DNA of 17,998 bases from an uncultured Clostridia bacterium. GTDB taxonomy: Bacteria > Bacillota > Clostridia > Oscillospirales > Oscillospiraceae. The stretch covers positions 1 to 17,998 of the forward strand of contig CAMEIK010000006.1 in the NCBI GenBank assembly GCA_945918315.1. Reading direction: 5' to 3'. Below are positions 1 to 6,760 of the stretch, in pieces. Numbering within the stretch: position 1 is the first letter of the stretch; every line of letters begins with the position of its first letter. Both the position numbers and the translations under genes were made by a program. The notes under the pieces were generated by a model. It searched no databases. It was not told where the DNA came from and worked only from the letters and a program-made list of their open reading frames with translations.

Positions 1-47
1 ACACTAGAACCTGAATCTAGCGAGTCTACCAATTCCACCACTCGCCC
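1..47 (-). tRNA. tRNA-Leu (anticodon CAG), 5' part only
   Basis: Read on the minus strand, the sequence begins with acceptor arm GGGCGAG at 41-47. It continues through a leucine-type D arm (GTGGAATTGGTAGAC) and a five-base anticodon stem CTAGA/TCTAG around the loop TTCAGGT. The anticodon CAG lies at 11-13. The window edge cuts the gene inside or just after the anticodon arm, so the variable arm, T arm and 3' end are missing. The D-arm form, typical of long-variable-arm leucine tRNAs, supports the identity. A consensus promoter lies 32 bases upstream. Confidence 0.9.
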
Positions 48-78
48 ATATTCGCCTCAGTTTTCCTTGGCGGTTTGT

Positions 79-107
79 ATCATACCATGGACAAAATGAT
101 TTGTCAA
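79..107 (-). promoter_or_regulatory. Promoter for tRNA-Leu
   Basis: On the minus strand there is a perfect -35 box TTGACA (102-107), a 17-base spacer and a -10 box TATGAT (79-84). It sits directly upstream of the tRNA-Leu 5' end. This is a strong SigA-type promoter. No terminator separates it from the upstream Fe-S protein gene, so read-through from that gene is also possible. Confidence 0.8.
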
Positions 108-129
108 TGATTTTTTGTGAAGTAGCGTG

Positions 130-324
130 TTAATCCTTGTAGTACAGCATGCAGTGGCAGAAACCCTTAAATTTCGGATCCTTGATCTGATCCCGGAACT
201 CCTTACACATGCACCTGTTTTCTTCGGACCGCTCCAAACGACAGGGGCAGAACCCACCAGTACGTTTCAGCCCTTCGCGGACGGCTTTTACTATTTCCGT
301 ATCCTCGTTCAGCCGTACAGCCAT
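130..324 (-). CDS. Ferredoxin-thioredoxin reductase catalytic-subunit-like Fe-S protein
   Basis: A 64-residue protein carrying three Cys-x-Cys motifs in the order CPC, CMC, CHC, followed by MLYYK. This is the signature of the catalytic (beta) chain of ferredoxin-thioredoxin reductase. In that family four cysteines bind a [4Fe-4S] cluster and two form the redox-active disulfide that reduces thioredoxin. Here the spacing is CPC-x9-CMC-x15-CHC, whereas plant and cyanobacterial enzymes have CPC-x16-CPC-x8-CHC. The protein belongs to the short free-standing bacterial type, and no variable (alpha) chain is nearby. The ATG at 324 is chosen because an AAAGGATGG ribosome site precedes it; a longer reading would run back into the tRNA-Ser gene. 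It may be co-transcribed with tRNA-Ser, which ends 47 bases upstream. The family call is firm; the electron donor and target are inferred. Confidence 0.8.
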   Translation of the reverse strand: MAVRLNEDTEIVKAVREGLKRTGGFCPCRLERSEENRCMCKEFRDQIKDPKFKGFCHCMLYYKD

Positions 325-371
325 GGGAACCCATCCTTTCAGAGAAAACAATCGAATGCTTGCATTAAAAA

Positions 372-460
372 TGGCGGAGAGAGTGGGATTCGAACCCACG
401 GTGCGTTGCCGCATCACCGGTTTTCAAGACCGGCTCCTTAAACCGCTCGGACATCTCTCC
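372..460 (-). tRNA. tRNA-Ser (anticodon UGA), CCA encoded
   Basis: A complete 89-base class II tRNA on the minus strand. The acceptor stem is GGAGAGA/TCTCTCC. The anticodon stem CCGGT/ACCGG holds the loop CTTGAAA, with anticodon TGA at 424-426. There is a long variable arm and a T arm GTGGG-TTCGAAT-CCCAC. The discriminator G and the 3' CCA are genome-encoded (372-375). It decodes UCA and, by wobble, other UCN codons. It lies between asnA and the Fe-S protein gene in the same orientation and has its own promoter. Confidence 0.97.
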
Positions 461-470
461 ATGCAAGCAA

Positions 471-499
471 AATATAGCATTTTCAGGATAAAAAGTCAA
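471..499 (-). promoter_or_regulatory. Promoter for tRNA-Ser
   Basis: On the minus strand there is a -35 box TTGACT (494-499), a 17-base spacer and a -10 box TATATT (471-476), ten bases upstream of the mature tRNA 5' end. The spacing and near-consensus boxes fit a strong stable-RNA promoter. No intrinsic terminator is visible between the asnA stop and this promoter. Confidence 0.8.
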
Positions 500-529
500 G
501 GTTTGAATTCTGGGAGGAGTGTAGCGTGT

Positions 530-1534
530 TTACAGAAGCGGAATTCCTGCCTTCTCACAGGTTTCCACGGTGAGTGTATCCCATACGCTGGATTGAACCT
601 CTCCGATGTGGGCGCACCCCATCATGAGCATGGACAGTCTGGACTGACCAATACCTCCTCCAATGGTCAGTGGAAGCTGGTCATTCAAAAGCATTTTGTG
701 GAAGGGGAGAGCGCGTCGTTCATCACAGCCTGCTTCCCGGAGCTGCCGATCCAGGGACTGCGCATCAACACGGATTCCCATGGATGAGACTTCCAAAGCT
801 CTGTTCAATACATCGTCCCAGAAGAAAATGTCACAGTTCAGATCCCAATCATCATAGTCGGGGGCACGACCGTCATGGGGCTTCCCGGAACGCAGCTTTC
901 CACCGATCTGCATAATGCATGCAGTCTTGTGATCCTGGACAAAACGATTCTCCCGCTGGTGGGGAGTCAGATTCAGATAGAGGTCTTCCAGTTCCTGGGA
1001 GGTAATAAAGCATACATCCGGGCTGAGCTCAGTCCGAAGCTGAGGGTAGCGAACACGCAGTCTATCGTTTGTGTTACAGATTGCACGCACAATGGAACGG
1101 ACAATCAGTTTTAAGAAGTCGAGATTGCGATTTTCCCGTGTGATAATCTTCTCCCAGTCCCATTGGTCTACATAAATAGAATGAATATTATCGAGGTCTT
1201 CATCACGGCGGATAGCATTCATATCGGTGTACAGTCCATTTCCGATAGTAAATCCATACCGTTTTAGCGCAAGTCGCTTCCATTTCGCAAGAGAATGTAC
1301 CACCTGCGCATCGGCGCCAACCGCGGGGATATCAAAGCTGACGGGGCGTTCGTAGCCATTCAGATTATCATTCAGGCCGGAATCTTCTGTAACAAACAGA
1401 GGCGCCGAGACCCGCTTTAAATTCAATGCGGAAGAAAACTCTTCCTGAAACGTAGCCTTAATGTAGGCAATCGCACGCTGGGTATCATATGCGTCCAGGG
1501 TGGGCTTGTAATTGTTGGGGATATAAACAGACAC
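530..1534 (-). CDS. asnA: Aspartate-ammonia ligase (asparagine synthetase A)
   Basis: A cytoplasmic enzyme that makes asparagine from aspartate, ammonia and ATP by an aspartyl-AMP intermediate; it is structurally related to class II aminoacyl-tRNA synthetases. The 334-residue product matches the family's usual length (about 330-340). It carries the hallmark blocks VVHSLAKWKR, GLYTDMNAIRRDED, SIYVDQWDWEK, RAPDYDDWDLNCDI, ELSSMGIRVD-like (EVSSMGIRVD) and TIGGGIGQSRL. The start is taken as GTG at 1534, just before VYIPNNYKPTL, because GAAAGGCGG precedes it. An in-frame ATG at 1621 would add 29 unconserved residues and would lie across the predicted promoter. No T-box leader (the usual asparagine-responsive control) is visible upstream. 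The 5' untranslated region is only about 50 bases. Confidence 0.95.
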   Translation of the reverse strand: MSVYIPNNYKPTLDAYDTQRAIAYIKATFQEEFSSALNLKRVSAPLFVTEDSGLNDNLNGYERPVSFDIPAVGADAQVVHSLAKWKRLALKRYGFTIGNGLYTDMNAIRRDEDLDNIHSIYVDQWDWEKIITRENRNLDFLKLIVRSIVRAICNTNDRLRVRYPQLRTELSPDVCFITSQELEDLYLNLTPHQRENRFVQDHKTACIMQIGGKLRSGKPHDGRAPDYDDWDLNCDIFFWDDVLNRALEVSSMGIRVDAQSLDRQLREAGCDERRALPFHKMLLNDQLPLTIGGGIGQSRLSMLMMGCAHIGEVQSSVWDTLTVETCEKAGIPLL

Positions 1535-1593
1535 AGGATCGCCGCCTTTCAAATTGTAAATCGACGCATTTGTCAATTCAAAGAGATATTGAC

Positions 1594-1621
1594 ATTGTAT
1601 CGTTTTTTTAGAAAAAATCAA
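1594..1621 (-). promoter_or_regulatory. Promoter for asnA
   Basis: On the minus strand there is a -35 box TTGATT (1616-1621), a 16-base A-rich spacer and a -10 box TACAAT (1594-1599). Transcription would begin near 1587, leaving a leader of about 50 bases before the GTG start. This position argues against the upstream ATG at 1621 as the start codon. Confidence 0.65.
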
Positions 1622-1763
1622 GGTTTTTTTGTTTTGCGGTATGTATGGAGGATATTCTTTTCAACATTTCCTTGAAAGAATAAGAAAATATCATTAGAAA
1701 AATCGTTCAGTGGCTGATTTTGGCTTTCTTTTGGCATTATTCAAAAAATAATGAAAAAAGATA

Positions 1764-1792
1764 TTGATTTTCCGAAAAAAACATGGTAAAAT
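1764..1792 (+). promoter_or_regulatory. Promoter for rplS
   Basis: A -35 box TTGATT (1764-1769), a 17-base spacer and a -10 box TAAAAT (1787-1792). The expected transcription start is near 1799, giving a leader of about 74 bases before the ATG. Confidence 0.75.
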
Positions 1793-1809
1793 ACATCGGT
1801 CTGAAATCA

Positions 1810-1850
1810 AGGTGAGTCCTCTGCCGCAATAGACGCGGGTATGAACGCCT
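1810..1850 (+). promoter_or_regulatory. Possible L19 autoregulatory leader structure
   Basis: Inside the rplS 5' untranslated region, AGGTG (1810-1814) can pair with CGCCT (1846-1850). The stem encloses an inner hairpin CCGC/GCGG (1824-1827 with 1835-1838). The structure ends ten bases before the AAGGAGG ribosome site. L19 leader RNAs that bind their own product are known in low-GC Gram-positives, but I cannot say whether this one matches that family. Confidence 0.35.
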
Positions 1851-1872
1851 AATATTTAAGGAGGACAAAGAA

Positions 1873-2214
1873 ATGGATTTAGTCAAAGCTCTTAACAGCC
1901 AGTACATGAAAGAGGAGCTTCCCGAGGTTCGGGTGGGCGACACGGTTCGTGTGCACGTTCGCATCAAGGAAGGCGCTCGTGAGCGTATCCAGGTGTTTGA
2001 AGGCACCGTCATTGCCCGCAAGCATGGCGGCATTGGCGAGACCATCACGGTTCGTCGTATTTCTTACGGCGTTGGCTGTGAGAAGGTGTTCCCCCTGCAT
2101 TCTCCCAACGTGGCTATGATCGAGACGGTTCGTAAGGGCAAGGTCCGCCGGGCTAAGCTGTATTACCTGCGTGATCGCTTTGGCAAGGCTGCCAAGGTCA
2201 AAGAGAAGGTTTAA
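1873..2214 (+). CDS. rplS: 50S ribosomal protein L19
   Basis: A 113-residue ribosomal protein L19, which binds 23S rRNA and contacts the 30S subunit at an intersubunit bridge. The sequence shows the family's N-terminal helix ([20 protein letters not shown]) and the SH3-like barrel with [52 protein letters not shown] and [17 protein letters not shown]. The length equals the family norm. An AAGGAGG site lies ten bases upstream of the ATG. In many Bacillota rplS closes the rpsP-rimM-trmD operon. Here it stands alone, with its own promoter upstream and a strong terminator downstream. Confidence 0.98.
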   Translation: MDLVKALNSQYMKEELPEVRVGDTVRVHVRIKEGARERIQVFEGTVIARKHGGIGETITVRRISYGVGCEKVFPLHSPNVAMIETVRKGKVRRAKLYYLRDRFGKAAKVKEKV

Positions 2215-2223
2215 TCCCACAAT

Positions 2224-2251
2224 AAAAAAAGAGGGCTTAGCCCTCTTTTTT
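2224..2251 (+). terminator. Intrinsic terminator after rplS
   Basis: Stem GAGGGC/GCCCTC with a TTA loop (2231-2245), flanked by a run of seven A and a run of six T. It begins nine bases after the rplS stop and, being A/T-flanked on both sides, could work in either direction. It separates rplS from the lepB operon. Confidence 0.93.
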
Positions 2252-2272
2252 ATTATAATTTTTCAAAAGATA

Positions 2273-2301
2273 TGGAAAAAATCTGCTAAATGTGGTAAAA
2301 T
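2273..2301 (+). promoter_or_regulatory. Probable promoter for the lepB operon
   Basis: A weak -35 box TGGAAA (2273-2278) lies 17 bases upstream of a good -10 box TAAAAT (2296-2301). It is in the gap between the rplS terminator and lepB. It is the only plausible promoter I see for the seven-gene run that follows. Confidence 0.5.
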
Positions 2302-2358
2302 AAAAAAGATATGGGATGAATTGGATTCTTTAGATATATTCTATTGGAGGACCGTGGA

Positions 2359-2961
2359 ATGACTTTTGGAAATAAGACAGAAAAACCGGAAGAGCAAATG
2401 GACTGGAAAAAGAGTGTTGTTCTGTATCTTCATGATGTCATATACTTGCTGACTGTTATTCTTATTGTTTTTCTTTTGATATTCAGGGTTATTGTTGTGT
2501 CCGGAAGTTCCATGCGTAGTACTCTGGTGGATGGAGACTACCTCCTGCTGTTCGGAAATCTTCTCTATGGGGATCCCCAATATGGAGACATTGTTGTGAT
2601 TAGCAAGGAGAGCTTCGATGACGGAAAGCCGCTTGTAAAACGAGTGATTGCTGCTCAGGGACAGATAGTGGATATTGACTTTGACAGTGGAATTGTATTT
2701 GTGGATGGGCAAGCCCTGAATGAACCCTATATCAATACGCCAACCAATCTCCCGGAAGGGGTTTCTTTTCCGCTTCTTGTTGAGGATAACTGTTATTTTG
2801 TCATGGGAGACAACCGGAATAATTCCAGAGACAGCCGTAGCCCTGAGATTGGTCAGATTGACCGGAGAGAAATCCTTGGAAAGGCGTTTTTCCTGATGTT
2901 TCCAGGGACGGACAAAAACACGGTTTCCAGAGATTTGAATCGAATGGGGGGGCTGCATTGA
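2359..2961 (+). CDS. lepB: Signal peptidase I
   Basis: A membrane serine protease that removes signal peptides from exported proteins at the outer face of the membrane. The 200-residue product has a short charged N-terminus, one transmembrane helix (about residues 19-42), the catalytic Ser51 in the SM dyad of VSGSSMRSTL, the general-base Lys94 in VKRVIA, and the box-E motif GDNRNNSRDSR. The length and single anchor match the Gram-positive type. The ATG at 2359 is preferred because GGAGG (2346-2350) sits eight bases upstream; the in-frame TTG at 2344 overlaps that site. Its stop overlaps the rbgA start (TGATG), so the two are probably translationally coupled. Confidence 0.95.
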   Translation: MTFGNKTEKPEEQMDWKKSVVLYLHDVIYLLTVILIVFLLIFRVIVVSGSSMRSTLVDGDYLLLFGNLLYGDPQYGDIVVISKESFDDGKPLVKRVIAAQGQIVDIDFDSGIVFVDGQALNEPYINTPTNLPEGVSFPLLVEDNCYFVMGDNRNNSRDSRSPEIGQIDRREILGKAFFLMFPGTDKNTVSRDLNRMGGLH

Positions 2962-3833
2962 TGGATGGAAAATCCATGCAGATTCAGTGGTATCCGGGTC
3001 ATATGACAAAAACCCGCCGGCAAATGGAACAGGATATCAGCCAGGTGGATGCTGTTTGCGAGATTGTGGATGCCAGAATCCCTGTTTCCAGCCGGAATCC
3101 GGATATTGACTCTATTGCGAAGGACAAACCAAGAATTCTTGTTCTGAACCGTATGGATCTTGCCGATCCTGCTGCGACAAGAAAGTGGGAAGCCTGGTTT
3201 CGATCCATGGGGAATACAGTTCTGACAACCGACTGTAAAAGCAGAAAAGGCATCAGTGAGTTTACACCCTCTGTGCGGAAAGCATGCCAGGCGAAACTTC
3301 AGCGAGATGCAGCCAGAGGAATGAATCGTCCCCTGCGTGTTATGGTTGTGGGAATTCCGAATGTGGGGAAATCTACTCTGATTAATCAAATATCCGGCAG
3401 AAAGGGCGCCAAAGCGGAAAACAGGCCTGGTGTTACCAGAGGAAAACAGTGGGTCACCGTGGATAATGGTTTGCTTCTGCTGGATACGCCCGGAATTCTG
3501 TGGCCAAAGTTTGAGGACCCCAGGGTAGGAATGATGCTTGCGTTTACAGGTGCTGTGAAAGAAGGTGTCATGGATATCGAAGAACTGGCCTGTCATTTGA
3601 TGGAATTACTTCTTTCCAGGTATCCTGGGGCGCTTTCCCGTCGGTATCAACTGGAAGCTGAGCCGGGAACACCGGGATATGTCCTCCTCGAAATGGCAGG
3701 AAAGAAACGTGGATTCCTCCTGTCAGGCGGAGAAATCCATACGGAGCGGATGGCAAAGGTACTTTTGGATGAATTCCGCAGCGGAAAGCTGGGGAAATTT
3801 ACGTTGGAGCTTCCGGGAGAGACAGAAAAATGA
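2961..3833 (+). CDS. rbgA: Ribosome biogenesis GTPase RbgA (YlqF)
   Basis: A GTPase needed for late assembly of the 50S subunit. The 290-residue product shows the circularly permuted order of this family: G4 motif NRMD at residues 63-66, then G1 GIPNVGKST at 131-139, then G3 DTPG at 175-178. An ANTAR-like C-terminal region follows. The N-terminal QWYPGHMTKTRRQ block is diagnostic. The start at 2961 overlaps the lepB stop and follows a G-rich stretch. A second in-frame ATG at 2976, directly before QIQWYPGHM, gives the more usual family N-terminus and has GGATGGA ahead of it, so either may be used. The gene overlaps rnhB by four bases (ATGA). Confidence 0.95.
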   Translation: MDGKSMQIQWYPGHMTKTRRQMEQDISQVDAVCEIVDARIPVSSRNPDIDSIAKDKPRILVLNRMDLADPAATRKWEAWFRSMGNTVLTTDCKSRKGISEFTPSVRKACQAKLQRDAARGMNRPLRVMVVGIPNVGKSTLINQISGRKGAKAENRPGVTRGKQWVTVDNGLLLLDTPGILWPKFEDPRVGMMLAFTGAVKEGVMDIEELACHLMELLLSRYPGALSRRYQLEAEPGTPGYVLLEMAGKKRGFLLSGGEIHTERMAKVLLDEFRSGKLGKFTLELPGETEK

Positions 3834-4444
3834 GTGAGATTACCATGTGGGAAATAGAGGAAGGGCTTCACGCGGATGGCGTAGGACTGATCTGCGGTGT
3901 GGATGAGGCAGGACGTGGCCCTCTCGCGGGGCCTGTATGCGCGGCCGCGGTTATCCTGCCGGATCACTGTGATATTCCCGGTTTGAATGACAGCAAGAAA
4001 TTGTCCGATAAACGTCGCAGGGAGCTGTTTCCTGTGATTCAGGAGAAAGCCATCGCTTATGGCATTGCCTTTGCGTCGGAACAGGAGATTGATGAATTCA
4101 ATATTTTACAGGCGACTTTTCTTGCTATGCGTCGCGCGTTGGCGCAGCTAAGCCGCAAGCCGGAGCTGGCTCTGATTGACGGTAACCGGGAGACGGATTT
4201 CGGTATACCGGCCCGAACGGTGGTGAAGGGTGATTCCCTCAGCGCAAATATTGCTGCGGCCTCTGTTCTGGCGAAGGTGACCCGGGATGACTATATGATA
4301 AATCTGGGAAAAACCTATCCGGAGTATGGCTTTGACATTCATAAAGGCTATGGCACAAAAGCTCACTATGCCGCGCTTTCAAGCTTCGGTCCATGTCCTG
4401 CGCACCGAAGAACATTTCTGAGAAGCTTCTATGGGGAAAAGTAA
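3830..4444 (+). CDS. rnhB: Ribonuclease HII
   Basis: An endonuclease that cuts the RNA strand of RNA-DNA hybrids and single ribonucleotides embedded in DNA. The 204-residue product carries the four catalytic acids: Asp25 and Glu26 in GVDEAGRGPLAGPV, Asp117 in LALIDGN, and Asp153 in VTRDDYM. It also has the family blocks LNDSKKLS, VVKGDSLSANIAAASVLAKV and YGFDIHKGYGTKAH. The start codon overlaps the rbgA stop, and the 3' end overlaps yraN by 14 bases. The rbgA-rnhB-yraN order is a conserved Bacillota arrangement. Confidence 0.96.
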   Translation: MSEITMWEIEEGLHADGVGLICGVDEAGRGPLAGPVCAAAVILPDHCDIPGLNDSKKLSDKRRRELFPVIQEKAIAYGIAFASEQEIDEFNILQATFLAMRRALAQLSRKPELALIDGNRETDFGIPARTVVKGDSLSANIAAASVLAKVTRDDYMINLGKTYPEYGFDIHKGYGTKAHYAALSSFGPCPAHRRTFLRSFYGEK

Positions 4445-4796
4445 TTTTCTCGGTGCCTGGGGTGAGGTGCTGGCGGCTGAATACCTCCGTAAAAAAAGAT
4501 ATGAAATTGTTGCAATGGGGTTTCGCTGCAGATTCGGAGAAATCGACATTATCGCGAGGAATCGTTCCTTTTTGGTGTTCGCCGAAGTGAAGCTCCGGAA
4601 AAGCGAATCCTTTGCCTCAGCCAGGGAGTATGTGGATATAAAAAAACAGAACAGGCTGCGCATGACCGCCAGCATGTATCTTTCTCAATATCCAACAGAC
4701 CTGCAGCCCCGCTTTGATGTAATTGAGATTTACGCGCCGGAGGGAGAAAAAACGTCCCACCCGGTAATTCACCATTTGGAGGATGCGTTTGAATGA
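4431..4796 (+). CDS. yraN: UPF0102 (YraN) family endonuclease-fold protein
   Basis: A 121-residue member of the UPF0102/YraN family, which has a restriction-endonuclease-like fold related to Holliday-junction resolvases. Its cellular role is not firmly established. Visible core residues are Glu12 in GAWGEVLAAEYL, Asp39 in RFGEIDIIA, and Glu52/Lys54 in FAEVKLRK, which reproduce the D...ExK metal-binding pattern. The length is normal for the family. The start lies inside the end of rnhB, and the stop overlaps the dipeptidase start (ATGA), so it belongs to the same coupled transcript. Confidence 0.9.
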   Translation: MGKSNFLGAWGEVLAAEYLRKKRYEIVAMGFRCRFGEIDIIARNRSFLVFAEVKLRKSESFASAREYVDIKKQNRLRMTASMYLSQYPTDLQPRFDVIEIYAPEGEKTSHPVIHHLEDAFE

Positions 4797-5764
4797 GTTT
4801 TCCGGTATTTGACCTGCACTGTGATACCTCGGAGTATCTTTTGGGGCATAGTAAAAATGAGGCTGGCAGTTTGCGCAGAAGCAATGGACACATTGATTTG
4901 GAGAGAGCCTCGTCTCTGCCCGGATACTGTCAGTGCTTTGGCTGCTTTACAACCCCCGCCATGGAAGAATGGTTCGGTTTGTCTCCGATCGTGATCTTTG
5001 AACGTGAGCTTGCAACGATACAGCGGGAGGTCAGTAAAAATCAGGATCTGATTTCCATTGCCTACACACCGGATGAAATCGAAGCAAACCGAGCTGCCGG
5101 AAAAATGTCCGCGGTACTGACCATAGAGGGCAGCGCCGGATTCGGATATGATCCGGCGCTGCTGAATGACCTGTATCAGATTGGATTCCGGATTACATCT
5201 CTGGGTTGGAATGAACGCAATCCTCTGACAGGCTCCCATATGACCGGAGAGGGACTTTCGGAGCAGGGGAGAGCCTTCGTCCGTGAAGCGCAGCGTCTCG
5301 GAATGGTCGTGGACGTCAGTCATATCAGTGACAAAGGCTTCTGGGATATTATGGACATAACCACGGGACCTGTGGTTGCAACCCATTCCAATAGCCGGGC
5401 TGTATGGAATCACAGCCGGAACCTCACCGATGAAATGTTCCGTGCAATCTGTCATACCGGCGGTGTAGCAGGTTTCAATCAATATGCGGAGTTTATTGGA
5501 GAGCATCCCACACTGGACACGGTTTGCGACCATATCCTTCATTTTCTCGAATTGGATCCAAGCGGAAAACACATCGCGCTTGGCGGCGATCTGGATGGAT
5601 GCGATGCGCTTTCTGAGGGCTTTACCGGGGTGGAGAGCTATCCGTCAATGGCCCAGCGTTTGTTGGAGAGGGGCGTACCCAAGGAAACAGTTATGGACAT
5701 TTTTTGGAATAACGCCATGGGGGTGATGCGCGCTGCTGTATGTTACAACAAGAAATCCCTTTGA
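4793..5764 (+). CDS. Membrane dipeptidase family M19 (renal dipeptidase-like)
   Basis: A binuclear zinc dipeptidase of the amidohydrolase fold. Despite the family name, I see no signal peptide or membrane helix, so it is probably cytoplasmic. The metal ligands are all present: His9 and Asp11 in FDLHCDT, Glu112 in LTIEGSAGF, His177 in VDVSHIS and His198 in ATHSNS. The acidic residue Asp266 in LGGDLDG is also there. The 323-residue length is typical. It overlaps yraN by four bases. Its last 32 bases appear to overlap the start of the following threonine-synthase-like gene. The natural substrate is unknown; family members cleave various dipeptides, including D-amino-acid ones. Confidence 0.93.
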   Translation: MSFPVFDLHCDTSEYLLGHSKNEAGSLRRSNGHIDLERASSLPGYCQCFGCFTTPAMEEWFGLSPIVIFERELATIQREVSKNQDLISIAYTPDEIEANRAAGKMSAVLTIEGSAGFGYDPALLNDLYQIGFRITSLGWNERNPLTGSHMTGEGLSEQGRAFVREAQRLGMVVDVSHISDKGFWDIMDITTGPVVATHSNSRAVWNHSRNLTDEMFRAICHTGGVAGFNQYAEFIGEHPTLDTVCDHILHFLELDPSGKHIALGGDLDGCDALSEGFTGVESYPSMAQRLLERGVPKETVMDIFWNNAMGVMRAAVCYNKKSL

Positions 5765-6704
5765 TTCATTTACACCCCAGCGGACTCTCTCTCAGGATCC
5801 GCCTCCGGATGGCGGTTTCTTTCTGCCGAAGGAAGCTCCTTTCTTCTCGGAAAAGGAAGTTGGAGAACTGCTCAGTCTGAATTTCCATGAATGTACTGCC
5901 AGAGTTCTTAACATTTTGTTTGATACTCATCTTACAGGTGCTGATATTGAACTGTGTGCGGGAAAACGGCCTGTACGTCTCCGTGATTTGGGCCAGCGTA
6001 TGATCATCCTGGAATGCTGGCATACGCCGGATCGGACGGAAGCAGGTCTCACCGGTGTGCTCGCCAGGCTCATTCGCGGCGGTGGACCGGAAAATATACC
6101 GGGAGAATGGCCTGCTGTTGCAATCCGTGGGGCGCTTTTGTTTGCGTGTACGGGAGAATTATTCCGTGCAGGCATGGTTCATCCGGGGAAGAGCGTGGAT
6201 TTTGCTGCTGTATGCGGGGATTTCAGTGGGGTTATGAGCGGATGGTATGCAAGAGCGTGGGGACTGCCTGTTGGAAATGTTGTGTGTGTTTGCAATGAAA
6301 ACAATGGAATGTGGGAGCTTCTGCATCATGGAGAGCTGAAAACGGACGCTGTTGCTATTTCAACTGGGACACCTGCCGCGGACATTGCCATACCTGCCGG
6401 GGTAGAGCGACTTGTAAGTTTCTGTGGTGGCCTGGAAGAAACCTCACGTTTCCTGAATGATTTCCGATGCGGAAAGACCTATGTTCCGGGAGCCGATGTC
6501 CTTGCGGATATGCGCAAAGGCCTGTGCGTCAGCGTAATCGGAACACAACGTATGATCAATACCAAAGAGGGCGTCAAACGAGCAATTGGCTATTCTCTGT
6601 CTTCCTATGATGCGCTGTGCTACGCCGGCGTACAGGATTTTCGGGCGCGAGGCGGCGGGAATAGACCTTGTATTATACTGTCGCAGTTTGCGCCGGAGGA
6701 ATAA
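5733..6704 (+). CDS. Threonine-synthase-like protein lacking the PLP lysine (probable pseudoenzyme)
   Basis: One open frame of about 323 codons follows the dipeptidase. Its N-terminus (YVTTRN..., then PPPDGGFFLPKE at about residue 23) matches the ThrC N-domain. Around residues 162-192, GDFSG...WGLPVGNVVCVCNENNG matches the ThrC block after the PTGNFGN loop. PAADIAIPAGVERL matches SPSMDILISSNLERL. The family's LELWHGPTxAFKD, which holds the PLP lysine, reads LECWHTPDRTEAG here, so lysine is replaced by alanine. Only about 57 residues separate that point from GDFSG; in true ThrC the stretch is far longer and contains the SGDTG phosphate loop, absent here. The C-terminus is also short. Homology requires a start near 5733 or 5736, where the only candidates are CTG codons behind GGGGGTGATG. 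The first standard start, TTG at 5916, would discard the conserved N-domain. Threonine synthase activity is very unlikely. It is either a repurposed pseudoenzyme or a gene in early decay. Confidence 0.7.
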   Translation: MLYVTTRNPFDSFTPQRTLSQDPPPDGGFFLPKEAPFFSEKEVGELLSLNFHECTARVLNILFDTHLTGADIELCAGKRPVRLRDLGQRMIILECWHTPDRTEAGLTGVLARLIRGGGPENIPGEWPAVAIRGALLFACTGELFRAGMVHPGKSVDFAAVCGDFSGVMSGWYARAWGLPVGNVVCVCNENNGMWELLHHGELKTDAVAISTGTPAADIAIPAGVERLVSFCGGLEETSRFLNDFRCGKTYVPGADVLADMRKGLCVSVIGTQRMINTKEGVKRAIGYSLSSYDALCYAGVQDFRARGGGNRPCIILSQFAPEE

Positions 6705-6760
6705 ACGCGGAAGAGACGGGATTCGGGTTCATTTATGACAATGAAACAGGAGGATGATCC

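Larger units (their letters stand above)
1535..1872. promoter_or_regulatory. Divergent intergenic region between asnA and rplS
   Basis: This 338-base AT-rich gap separates two outward-facing genes. It holds the asnA promoter (1594-1621, minus), the rplS promoter (1764-1792, plus) and the rplS leader. A small 7-bp inverted repeat CATTATT/AATAATG (1735-1753) sits just upstream of the rplS -35 box. No open reading frame with a convincing ribosome site was seen. The roughly 110 bases between the two promoters (1622-1734) hold nothing further that I recognise. Confidence 0.7.

Noticed and set aside
1535..1700. A T-box riboswitch upstream of asnA
   Set aside because: I looked for the conserved TGGnACCGCG-type antiterminator sequence and a terminator on the minus strand; neither is present, and the leader is only about 50 bases.
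5916..6704. Annotating the thrC-like gene from the TTG at 5916
   Set aside because: This would remove the conserved PDGG N-domain that is clearly readable upstream in the same frame, and no good ribosome site precedes the TTG.
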